Positions 26,001 through 38,000 of a stretch of 64,000 nt of DNA are shown here, piece by piece; position 1 is the stretch's first letter, and every line of letters begins with the position of its first letter. Both the position numbers and the translations under genes were made by a program. A model generated the notes under the pieces. The model was not told the origin of the DNA and made no database searches. It saw only the letters and a list, made by a program, of their open reading frames with translations. The stretch is from Protula sp. h YS-2021. Lineage: Eukaryota; Annelida; Polychaeta; Sabellida; Serpulidae. The stretch lies in contig OX457033.1 of the NCBI GenBank assembly GCA_949752745.1, positions 19,135,907 to 19,199,906 of the forward strand, read 5' to 3'.

Positions 26001-29000
26001 TGACAGCCTTGGGGTAGAGGGAGGCAGAGAGGTAGTGTAACTCACCTGTACACAGTGGTACCCGTGGAGGTGGACGTGGTGGTCGTGGAGGTGGAGGCCT
26101 TCGTGCTGGGGATGATCGTTGATGTGACAGCCTTGGGGTAGAGGGAGGTAGGAAGGAGGGAGGTAGTGTAACTCACCTGTACACAGTGGTACCCGTGGAG
26201 GTGGACGTGGTGGTCGTGGAGGTGGAGGCCTTCGTGCTGGGGATGATCGTTGATGTGACAGCCTTGGGGTAGAGGGAGGCAGAGAGGTAGTGTAACTCAC
26301 CTGTACACAGTGGTACCCGTGGAGGTGGACGTGGTGGTCGTGGAGGTGGAGGCCTTCGTGCTGGGCTGCAGGTACTGCACCGGCACCGCCCTGTCCTGAT
26401 TCTCACTCTAAGAATAAGGTGTTAGAACATCAATTTTAGCCATGGAGAAGAATGTTATTAACTATTTATGAAGGAAGCTTAAACTCGTGCACCGACAAAA
26501 AAACGAATGTATCCACATTACTGCTAAGACTGCGCTGTAAGTAAATAATCCCTCCTCTTGCTGTTCTACTAGTCATTTCCCACATCTGTCTGTTATTTAG
26601 TGTCGTGACGTCAATGGACACTTCCTTCCCCTCTCCTACGCGTCAACTGCGCAGCCTTATGATGTTACCAGTCACGTACCCGCTCTCTACCTAACTAGCC
26701 CCGCCGTGCCACTGGTCACTTACCCGCTGTCCGCCTAACTATTCCCACCTTGTCACTGGTCACTTACCCGCTCTCTGCCTAACTAGTCCCGCCGTGTCAG
26801 TGGTCACTTACCCGCTCTCTGTCCAGCTCGTCTTGTAGCCTGGCTAGCTGCGCCCTCAGCCGGTCTGTCTCTCTCTTCTGTTCATCCAGCTGTCAAGAAG
26901 AACAAACGGCGTAAAACAGTCAGATATTGGGAAGGTTTATTTAAGAAGATTACTGTTAAGGAAAGAAGTGGGACAGTACTGTAGATCTGTATTTCTATTG
27001 CGCCTTAAACATTCTTAGTTTCTCTTTCAAATACAATATATTCCTAGAAGATAACTGGCTGGCGTTTGTAATCTAATCAAAAATTTGCAAATCTCTCATG
27101 GGTCACACTGGTCCATCTATCCCGTGTCGCCCCTCGCCCCCCCCCCCAGTCATCACCCACCAGTTTCGCCCCCTCCCCCCGCCCGTCATCACTCACCAGT
27201 TTCGCCGCCTCCCCCCCCCCCCCGCCCGTCATCACCCACTAGTCTCGCCCCCTCCCCCTCCCTTCCCGCCCCCCCCCGCCCGTCATCACTCACCAGTCTC
27301 GCCCCCTCCCCCCGCCCGTCATCACCCACCAGTCTCGCCCCCTCCCCCCCGCCCGTCATCACCCACCAGTCTCGCCCCCTCTCCCCGCCCGTCATCACCC
27401 ACCAGTTTCGCCCCCTCCCCCCCCCCCCCCCCGCCCATCAACACCCACTGGTCTCGCCCACCCCCGCCAGTCTTCACTCACCAGTGTCTGTATGGCACGC
27501 TCAGCGTATTCGCGCTCTTCCTCCTGCGCCTGCGTAATGGCGTCCTTGAGCCTGCGCACTTCCGCTTCCGCCTGAAACACCGAAAAAAAATCGCCCGGCA
27601 TTTTTTTGTGATTTAATCTAACTGCGTTGAAATCTCTTTTGAATATCACCCTCTCTGACCTCGACTCTATCATTCCCAATCTGTTTTATTATATATTTTA
27701 TTTCACGCAACCACCCCCTCTCTCCAAGAACTGACTCTCCTCCTCCTCTCTCCCGCCCCCCCCCCCCCCGCCACGCACCCGCTGCTTGTCCTTGAGCGCC
27801 CTGTCGGCTTGGGCGTGGCTGCGCTCCATCTCACGCTCCATCCCCCGCCCCCCCCCCCCCCCCCCGCCACGCACCCGCTGCTTGTCCTTGAGGGCCCTGT
27901 CGGCTTGGGCGTGGCTGCGCTCCATCTCACGCTCCATCCCCCGCCCCCCCCCCTCCCGCCACGTACCCGCTGCTTGTCCTTGAGGGCCCTGTCGGCTTGG
28001 GCGTGGCTGCGCTCCATCTCACGCTCCATCCCCCGCCCCCCCCCCCCCCCCCCGCCACGTACCCGCTGCTTGTCCTTGAGCGCCCTGTCGGCTTGGGCGT
28101 GGCTGCGCTCCATCTCACGCTCCATCCCCCGCCCCCCGCCCCGCCGTGTACCCGCTGCTTGTCCTTGAGGGCCCTGTCGGCTTGGGCGTGGCTGCGTTCC
28201 ATCTCACGCTCCATCCCCCGCCCCCCCCCCTCCCCGCCCGCCACGTACCCGCTGCTTGTCCTTGAGGGCCCTGTCGGCTTGGGCGTGGCTGCGTTCCATC
28301 TCACGCTCCATCCCCCGCCCCCCCCCCGCCCACGTACCCGCTGCTTGTCCTTGAGGGCCCTGTCGGCTTGGGCGTGGCTGCGCTCCATCTCACGCTCCAT
28401 CCCCCGCCCCCCCCCCCCCCCCCCGCCACGTACCCGCTGCTTGTCCTTGAGGGCCCTGTCGGCTTCGGCGTGGCTGCGCTCCATCTCACGCTCCATGTCG
28501 TCGTGCAGGTCGCGCAGTACCGTGCCCATCTCGTCCTCGGAGTGCTCCGGCTCCACCACGCCCTGGGGTCACAAAGCATCACGTCATTAAACTGTTACTG
28601 AAACTCTACATCTGGGGTGGGGGAGGGAGGGACAAAGTTATCATGGACTTCTATTACGACGATTTTTATCTAAAAATTTTGCGCAAATCTTCACTGTGTA
28701 CAGCTGCAGTGCATGTTTAGCATATGCCTATTTACCTGCCCGGTGCGCACGGCGCGCATGACGTCATTGAGGCGATGACGTAACAGCTGCGGCTCGATGC
28801 TCTGCTGCTTCTGGTCGTTTAGAGCCTGCTCCATTCCCCACAGCTGGTCTTGAAAGCGTGTGTTGGCTTTCTGTGACAACACCAAAAATTACCCTTGTTG
28901 TTAAGTTATTCTTTTATTGGTGAAGAGACCCCCACTCAAGACAACAACGAAAACTGACATATTTGCTGGATATGTAGTGACCCATCCCACTATTAACCGG

Positions 29001-32000
29001 GCTCAATGCTGCTTATCTTTGTTGTAGATGCAAATGGTTGTCCTTGGAGTGTTCCGGCTTCACCACGCGTCACCCCTCGCCAGTAGCGAAGGTCGAGGCC
29101 GCGATACTTAAGTAAGCAACTGGGTCGTGACAAACAGGAATGGATAAAGGCCAAAAAAAAAAATTTCTCAAAAGAAAAAGTGTGAACATTACCACTTATA
29201 AGAGCTCCCTCCCTTTCAACCTTAAAATTATGACGCACCCCGCGTTACAGCCGTCCAGTCTGTCACCAGGGTGTATGAATGAAGGCCTCACCTGCAGCTC
29301 TGAGAGTTGTTTTTGGAGAAGGGCAATTTCCTCGTCTTTTTGGTCGGAAGCCTTGGCGCGCCGTTTGAGCATCGCTTGTTTCCTGCTCTCTTCTTCCAAC
29401 ACTTGTTGATATTTTTTGTCTTGTTTCTACACAAACACACACATCATGCAAGTGCCTAACAGTGACGTAGCGACAAGCAATGATTTTAAATTGACGGCAT
29501 AACATAAATCTACTTATTACGCAAATAACGATAAAAAGCGAAAAAAATGCCAGAAAAAGACACATGCAGTACCACACGTCATCGAATTGTGAGAAACCAT
29601 TCCACGCCTCACACACACACACACCCCCCTACCCCCACCCCCACCCCCATACATACACACGCTGTGACAGGCTGGCTGCTGGGCTCACCTGCAAGTCTCT
29701 ATCAGCATCCTCGAGGGCCTTCTTCAATCTGTCAATCTCCTCCTCGGCGTCCTGCAGCTGCACTGTGACGTCAGCCTCCCTGTCCTCACGCCCACGCGTC
29801 TCGTCCAGGTGCCGGTGCAACGAGTCGTTCAAATCGCGTTCGTGGGCGAGACTTTCTTCCAACTGGACCATTTTCTAAAACGCAAATTTCTACACACTTT
29901 AGCATTATTCGACAATATTTTTAACGAGAACTTATGAACACATCATTATTTTCATATTTTATTTTTCTCATATCATTCATTAATTTACTGATTTAGGTCC
30001 TTCTGGGATGTAAAAGTGTTAATGCCGAATCAATTCCAAAAATTTTCCAAAGACAACTGCTTTCACCCACGTGATCTCAACCACACCTCTTTCAAGTTGG
30101 ACAATTCATGTTGCTGTTCGTGAACCAACTTCCGGTCTCCCTCCAGCTCCTGCATGTGTTGCAGCAGCTCCTGGCGCTCACTCATCAGGCGCTCGTACTC
30201 ATCCTTCTGTCTATCCGCGCGCCCCTCGACGTCGCGCAGGTAGCCCTTCAGGCCGTCTATGATCTGCTGTAGCTCGTCGCGCATGGCGCCATTCTCCTGC
30301 ACGTGACCTGTGACGTCAACACAGTACACATACGTCACATCCTCCATGTATTTCTTTGTTTTGCTCATTGCATTGTTTCTTTTGTATTCATTTCTCTGTA
30401 TTACACGATATCGTTTCTCAAAAATTTAAATAGAAAAAATTATTATACTTATTAATAATTAAAGAATAGCTCTTTCACGTATACTTTTGAAATAAAACTC
30501 AAACTGTCCTACGAAAGCTAAAGTAGAAATCTGAAAACAGAAACCGTGCATGACAAAGTAAGAAATGTACGAAATATCTTTCGCTTTGTTCACGTAACCG
30601 GTAGAAATCACAGCAGCGATGTGTATCAAAGGTCAAGTGTTAGGCACAGGCCTTATTCCAAATCACCGCAGCCACGGTTGTCGGCTAAGTGTAATAAAAA
30701 CCATGCCAGCCCTTGCATTCTCTGAGCACATCCTCCAAGCGTCTGACGTCAGCCGTCTCCTGGGTGATGTGGTGTAGCATGTCTTGTAGCCCGTTCTGTA
30801 ATGCTTGACTAGGTCTTACCTTCTCTGAGCTCAGCCTCCAAGCGTATGACGTCAGCCGTCTCCTGGGTGATGTGGTGTAGCATGTCTTGTAGCCCGTTCT
30901 GTAGCGCTTGACGGGGTCTTACCTTCTCTGAGCTCAGCCTCCAAGCGTATGACGTCAGCCGTCTCCTGGGTGATGTGGTGTAGCATGTCTTGTAGCCCGT
31001 TCTGTAGCGCTTGACGGGTTCTTACCTTCTCTGAGCTCAGCCTCCAAGCGTCTGACGTCAGCCGTCTCCTGTGTGATGTGATGTAGCATGTCTTGTAGCC
31101 TGTTCTGTAGCGCTTGACTGGGTCTTACCTTCTCTGAGCTCAGCCTCCAAGCGTCTGACGTCAGCCGTCTCCTGGGTGATGTGGTGTAGCATGTCTTGCA
31201 GCTCGTTCTGTAGCTCATAGTACTGCTGATTGGCCGCGTCCAGTTGCTCTTCTTTTTCCTCCACCTCGTCAGCTATCTCATGCTGTAAATCATTCAATCA
31301 ACCAATTCAGTTCAATCAATCAACAAGTCAAGCAATCAACTCTGATGTTGAGTACTGAACAAGCAACACAAGATTAAAGGGTGACTAGTGGGAATTCATC
31401 TTCAGCAACCCCATCCCCCCCCCCGCCGCCCTGCCATCTCAGGCCATCCATCCACATCACCTCGAACTTCCTTCCTGCACACCAAGCCTTACATTATATT
31501 TGTATTTCCAGGAGAATATTTCAAAACAATAAAATAACATCAACAAAAGCCTACAAAGAGGGAGTCGGTGCTGCTGAGGTGGCGCAGGCGTCCCCGTAGC
31601 TGACCCACTTCCTGTTCCTGTCGCCTGATGTCGTCCTCGGCGTCCTGCAGGTCGCCATCCACGCGCTGCGTGGCGTCCCGCAAGTCACGCACCTGTCAGG
31701 GTAACATGGGTGACCAATAAGACTATGTCACGAAGTCAGATTTCACTTCTGTGTTAAACATATATCTTTATTAAAATTTAATTATTATTTTGATTTTATG
31801 CGTAGCAACTTAACACCCTAACTGCTACACAAAGTTTCAATTGTTTTTTACTCGACGTATTATTGGTAAAAACTGCATTCTGAAAGGATCTATCTACTTT
31901 CAATTCTAACATATTTAAATGTTTCACTAAGAACCTGAACCCATCAAGCTTACAATTTTTTTCATTTAGATAGACATGAATAACTGACCTTGTCGATCTT

Positions 32001-35000
32001 CCTCGTGAGTTTCTTGCGGATACCCTGCTTATCATCCTCCGTCAGATGGCGCATCATCTGCGCAGCCTCGTTTTGGCGCACAAGTTCTTCCGTTGCCATG
32101 GCAATTTGTTGCTGCGTCTGCGCAAGCTCGCTGTTGAACTGTTCCAACTTCTCCTCGGCTAGAGTAAGAGAAATCTAGTGCTTGTTATGAAACAACAGCC
32201 AAGCCACGAAATGAATGTACAGAGTGCCTTTTGTGAGCGCTACAATATCTGTTTAACTAAGCGCGAAAACAAATCATAAGCAACTCATAAAGTAACGTGC
32301 AAGTAACAAGTCTTTGCATCGCTTATCATCTCTAAAACTTACTTTCATCTGTTTAAGGCTATTAAATATAATGATCTAGTAAACAAAACAACCAAATAAC
32401 AAGTTGTTAAAATACTACTCTGTGAGAAATTAAAATGTGCACGGGGAAGGGGTATGTGGTGAGAGAATTGCCTCCTCTCACTGAGAGATGGTTACTGAGG
32501 GAATAAATGAACTCCGGCCTGGAAAAGGCCAAGACGACTCGATGGCTTTGGCCTGACCTCTTCCGGTATGAGAAGGGTGTGGTGGGGTCTCAGCAGGGTA
32601 TTACATACTGAAGGAAGGGTGTGGGAAGTAGGGCACAGAAAAGCCAAGCTGATCCGGTAACCTTAGCCCGAGTTAAATTGGTCCAATGAACTGGTGGGGT
32701 GGGGGGGGGGGGGGGGAATAGTGTACCTCACATTGGTGGGAAGGGGAGACAAGGGCGGAATGGCCACAGAAAGGTCATGAGCACGGCGCTACTGGGGTCA
32801 AGTGAGCGGAGCGGGAAGATAGCGACGCAAAGGCCATGATGAACAGGGCACTTGGACCTGGGGCTGTGGGGGTGGGGGTGGGGGGGCAGTGGACTTCGCG
32901 CTGGTTGGATCGGGGAGTGCGCGAGGGTGCAAAGGCCACAGAAAAGACATAATGAGCAGGGCACTGTCGGGGTCAAGTGCGGCGGGGGTTGGGGGTGGGG
33001 GTATGGCCTCAGAAAGGCCTGTGACGGGGGCGGGGGGGGGGGGAGAGGGGTGGTGGAGGCGGGGGGTGTACCTTGGGCCAGGGCGTGCTGTTTGTTAACC
33101 AGGTGCGCGTCCAGCTGATCTAGCTGTGACTGTTTGTGGCGGATGTCCTCCTCTATGTACGACCCGTCCGCCCCGCCACCTTCACCAATAATAATAATAG
33201 TATATAGCTGTGACTGCTTGTGGCGGATGTCCTCCTCTATGTACGACCCGTCCGCCCCGCCACCTTCACCAATTCACGCCAAATAGTCAACATTCTACTC
33301 TTCATGTATGCAACATTTGCAGTTTCTTTAAACTTTGCTTTTACTATAAAATAAATGTTCAACCTTTACGTCCTTCAACTGGTATCATAAAATGAATATC
33401 AGTTAACTGGGTAAATAATATTCACTTTAAAATCGGCGAAATAACACAATAAACAAAAACAAAAAAAAAACAAAAAAAAAAAACAGAAACAAAAATAAAA
33501 AACTATATTTGACAAAAATTAATGCTGCAAGTTTTCCAAAAATGCATGCCCAATTGCTACTTTTTTACATGGGATATAAATCAAACGAAAATACATGAAA
33601 AACGTCACAAGCACAGCTACTGACGTCACAAGATTAAAATATTCGCGCTGACGTCACGGATGCTGACGTTACAGGTGTGCAGTACTTGATAGGCCGCTGG
33701 AATTGTTATTTTAACATATTTTTACAGCATTCCAGTTTTTCACATTAACATAATACAGAAGAAGATTTTAATCACATTGATATAAGCAATTATACAGAGC
33801 CGCGGCATGCATACGAAAACACAAAGGCATCAATTAAGAGAATAGTTGGTTCGCCAAAATAATTCAAATTATCACTTGATAAATCTAAAACTCTGTAACA
33901 AAAGTTCAGCTTCAAGACATGCACAAAGGCAACCAGGCAGGGTTACCATCCATTTGAATAGAAATTTATTTGAAATAATTTCACATATGTTTAAATTAGG
34001 GTTCACAATCGGTGGCCGAATAACAGTCACCGACCGAAACTATCAGTGCTCGAAACCGAAAGATCGGTTATGTCCATTAGCTGAGTTGCCAAAATATATA
34101 AAAATTTATGAAAATACTTAAAAGGTTTCGTTTGCTAAATTCCTTTAACCGTCATCAAATTGTTCGTTTACTTTACACATAAACATTATTATAGATCGTT
34201 TGAGAACAGAAGTAACTCAGCGGTCAATGAAATGGCAGCCACAGACGCGTGTCAGTTTGATAGAATAAACGACCGCACAGTTTTAGTTATGGAAGGTCCC
34301 AAAACTAGGGGTTTGGAAGGCGGAGAAAGAGATGGGGAAACTTTAAAGTTTTTTTTCCAGGTAGTGTAGTGGAAATCTTACTGTATTTTCCAACCCAACT
34401 GTGCTTACAACCAACTTTTACAAGAACCCCCCCCCCCTGTACAATTATCATGACCTTTTTCCAAGGCATTATAGCTCCCCTCCTCCTAACAGTGCGATCC
34501 GAAAATAGTCGACGCCATCCCCCTCGCCCGCCCTCCCCACCCGCACCCCCCTCAACACTTTCTAAAAACCACCTCATAAACCCTAGTTTAAATGGCCCAA
34601 AATTATTTTTATTTCTTCTTACTTTGTTTCTTTTCGTTTTTTTTTTTTTTTTTTTTTTTGAGGAAAAGGAAAAAAAATGAAAAGACACGGTGAAATACTA
34701 TACACAGAACAAACACAATGATTCCATACAGCAGTATATTGTCATATACACTTTGTACCTTGTTGTAAATTGTTTGGTTGCTGAAGTTGTGTTAATACGC
34801 CTTCAAAAGAAAAAAAATAGTGCAACAACTTAAACACTTCAAAATCGTGCGAACTTTTAAAACACAAGCATATTTCCCACGCTATTGGTTTCTTCACATT
34901 CTCGAGTTTTACGCTTTATTTAATACAATACAAAACTCCCCGTACAGAGCAACGTTTTTAAGACGAAGTGTCAAAATGCCGTTTCTCGCTTAAGTGTTGG

Positions 35001-38000
35001 GCTTGTTGTGTAACTTGTTCAGTTAATTGCGCACTGACTTCAAGTCAGTTTTTTTCTTCTCGTTTAACATACGATACATGACCTGGTCATTAGTCTTACT
35101 CAATAATGAAAAAAAAAAAAACAACTTTAATTAGTTCAATTCAAAACCTAACAAATCGACATATTACAGTCCAGGGTGGAAAATGTTATTTCTTGCAAAC
35201 TAAGGCCCACTATAAATGAGCTGGCGAGCAACATTTGACGTAAATTTCCTACCTTTGACAAGTTTCACTTAAAACATTTAAAAATCACGCAGAATGCACC
35301 CAAAACAATTTATTTCAAAACTGTGTGGTTGCTTAAAACTCGCCTACCTTTGCTGGGCTGGGCCACGGAGCCATACTGGATCGGGGAGGGCTTGGCGGCA
35401 GGGCTGCGGCTTTTCTTCGCCAGCTCATTCTTCTTGAAGCGCCCTTTGCCCAAATAGGGGCTTTCTCCCAGCAGCCCATCCTCATCCACTAGGCTCTAGA
35501 AATAGCAAACAGCAACAGCAGCGACATTACCCAATCAGAAGCGCCACACACTTCAACTCCTGTTAGTGAACACCTCTCATTAGTGAACACCCTCTAACAG
35601 TCGATCACCATTTTTTTTGTTCAATTTCAATCCTTCATTATTCAATTCATCTATTTCTACTGAACAACTTGTACAATAAAAAATTTATTCTAAGCTGATT
35701 AGACCCCCCCCCCCCTACGCAACATATTGGTATCCGTAATGTAGACTCGAGACTTAAATGATAATATTTTTCAACAGAAGCTTGAAATAAAGAAAAAAAA
35801 TGTCGGACAATTGAACTTCACCTCCTCGTCCGTGGACAATGGCTTGGGTTTGCTCAGCGTCTCAAACTTGTGGTCTATTTTGTAGAAAGCTAGCTCCTGT
35901 TCTAGCTCGTAGTGCTTCTCGCACGCCTTCGTCAACTCCGCCGTCTTTCGCTTCAGCTAAAAACAGTTGTCAGCACCCTTGCCATTGTCCTCTGTTTTTT
36001 TTAAGTACGCTAACACATCCGCTTCTCGGTGTGCTTTGTTTGCAAAACATACACCCCTCAACCTACTATAAACCTGTATACTATACAAACTGTACTGACT
36101 ATTTCTTTCTTTACTTTTTATTTAAAAATGCCATGACCTTTTTTTAAAAAAGGAAGTAAGCTTTAAAATAACTAACGGTTGAGAAAATGTTCTTTAGAAT
36201 AAAACCTAACCAAAGTAAGTAAGATATGTATGATTCAACTCACTAGCTCATTCTTAGTTTCTAATTCCTTCTGCATTTCCTTGATTTTCTTTTGTGAATT
36301 TTTCAGTTTTTCTTCCTTGCTCTTCACAGCCTTTTCTCTTTCTTCAATTTCATTCAACGATCTAAAAATATAATGATTGACATCTCTATAATCCGTCAAC
36401 GCTCTGGAGCCAACGTCAAGGGTCTTGTAAAGCTTCAACGTAATTTGATTTTATTAAATATCTGAAATTGATCTCATTTAACTCAACTATAACAATCAGT
36501 AGAATATAGTGTCTTACTTATTGTGGCCATCTTCTAGCTGTTTATACTTCTTCTCAGTCTCCTCGAGCTGTTTCATCAAATTTTCGAGCTCCTCTGAAAA
36601 TAAATGGAAACAAGAGTCATTGAATATTTATTTTCTTTTAGTAAGGGATAAAAACATCAAGATACAGGTGATGCTCAAAGATTTGATTACAAATTCTAGT
36701 TTTGGGCAGGAATTGGTGCTTAGTTTTAGCCAAAACAAGAATTCATGGCTCGGGTGAAATGGCAATACTCCATAAGCTCCACCAATTAGTAACCTATTTT
36801 AAGCCAACTAATACTTTTTACTTCCTTTTAAAGCATTATGCATAGAAAATTATTTAAGTAGCACCAAATTCTGAATTTACCCTGGCCAAATCTATTGTTG
36901 GCATGGTGACGTTCCTGCAATGTGATTCGCTGACCGTCAAGTGTCTCTATGGTAACCATATGAAATACTATATAAGCTCTGCAATGTGTGAGCTGTGAGA
37001 CGGGGTTGTCAGCCACAGTCATGGTGGTAAGATCTTTCAACGGCCGCAATTTACTCAATTCTTGTAGCTACAAAAACAAAGCTTATTTTTAAGTTACAGT
37101 CATACTGACAGTCCAACACATTGCAACCTGGCCAGAATTTCCGCGTAATGTGCCTGATTTTGGGAAAGGTAATCAGATACTTTGTAATTTCTATAGCGGT
37201 GGTCAATATGTGATTTTTATCTGTTATTGTTACAACTGTATATTTCTCCAAACAATTGTTTAAGCGCAAAACTGTCTTGTTTTACCAGATATTACTTAAA
37301 ACTCAACCAAATAAACAAAACTGTATAAAACATAGAATTATACAGAATAGAAGTTAATTCGATTGAACTTGTGCGATTTTGTCGGACTTCGGATTAATCG
37401 GGAAAAGCACTCACTGACTGTATTTCATTTTTAGCGATTTTGAAACTTCTGAGCATTTTAAGTTTCTTTGGCAGCCATCCCGGGATTGCTTCTATCTGAT
37501 TTCCCGTAACATTCAAATGTTGTAAGCTGATAAGCGATTCCAAATTCTCTATTCTCGTCAGGTTGTTATACGACAGGTTCAGATCTCGCAGACGGGTTAA
37601 CTTCTCTAGCTTCTCTATCTTCTCAATGATGTTACAACTTAAATTCAAGCTATTCAGCTTCTTCAGTTTCTCTAAATTTTCGATGTACTGAAATATCATG
37701 AATCAATCACCTTTTAGTCAAACTGCATCTTATTGTGTTTACTGATACATAATTCAAATCCTCAAAGCTTTCAGTCATTAGTATTACTCATTTTCCTTAT
37801 AAAGGGGTTTGTATTTTTTAACAATGTTTTCTTGGTCTATATCTTAATGAGTAATTGTTTTATGCTCATAATTAACCTAAAATTGCAACTTCATAGTGTT
37901 ACCGTAAACTTTAACTTCGTTGTTTGAAAAATTACTGAAACAATGACTTACTTTGATTTTCTTTCCCCCTTCCTTAGACAAAGTCAAGTTAAGACTCGTT

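Noticed and set aside
27085..28590. Long proline- or glycine-rich frames on both strands
   Set aside because: Products of C/G-runs within the exon 17 and 18 junction arrays; only the short exon segments have splice-phase and homology support.
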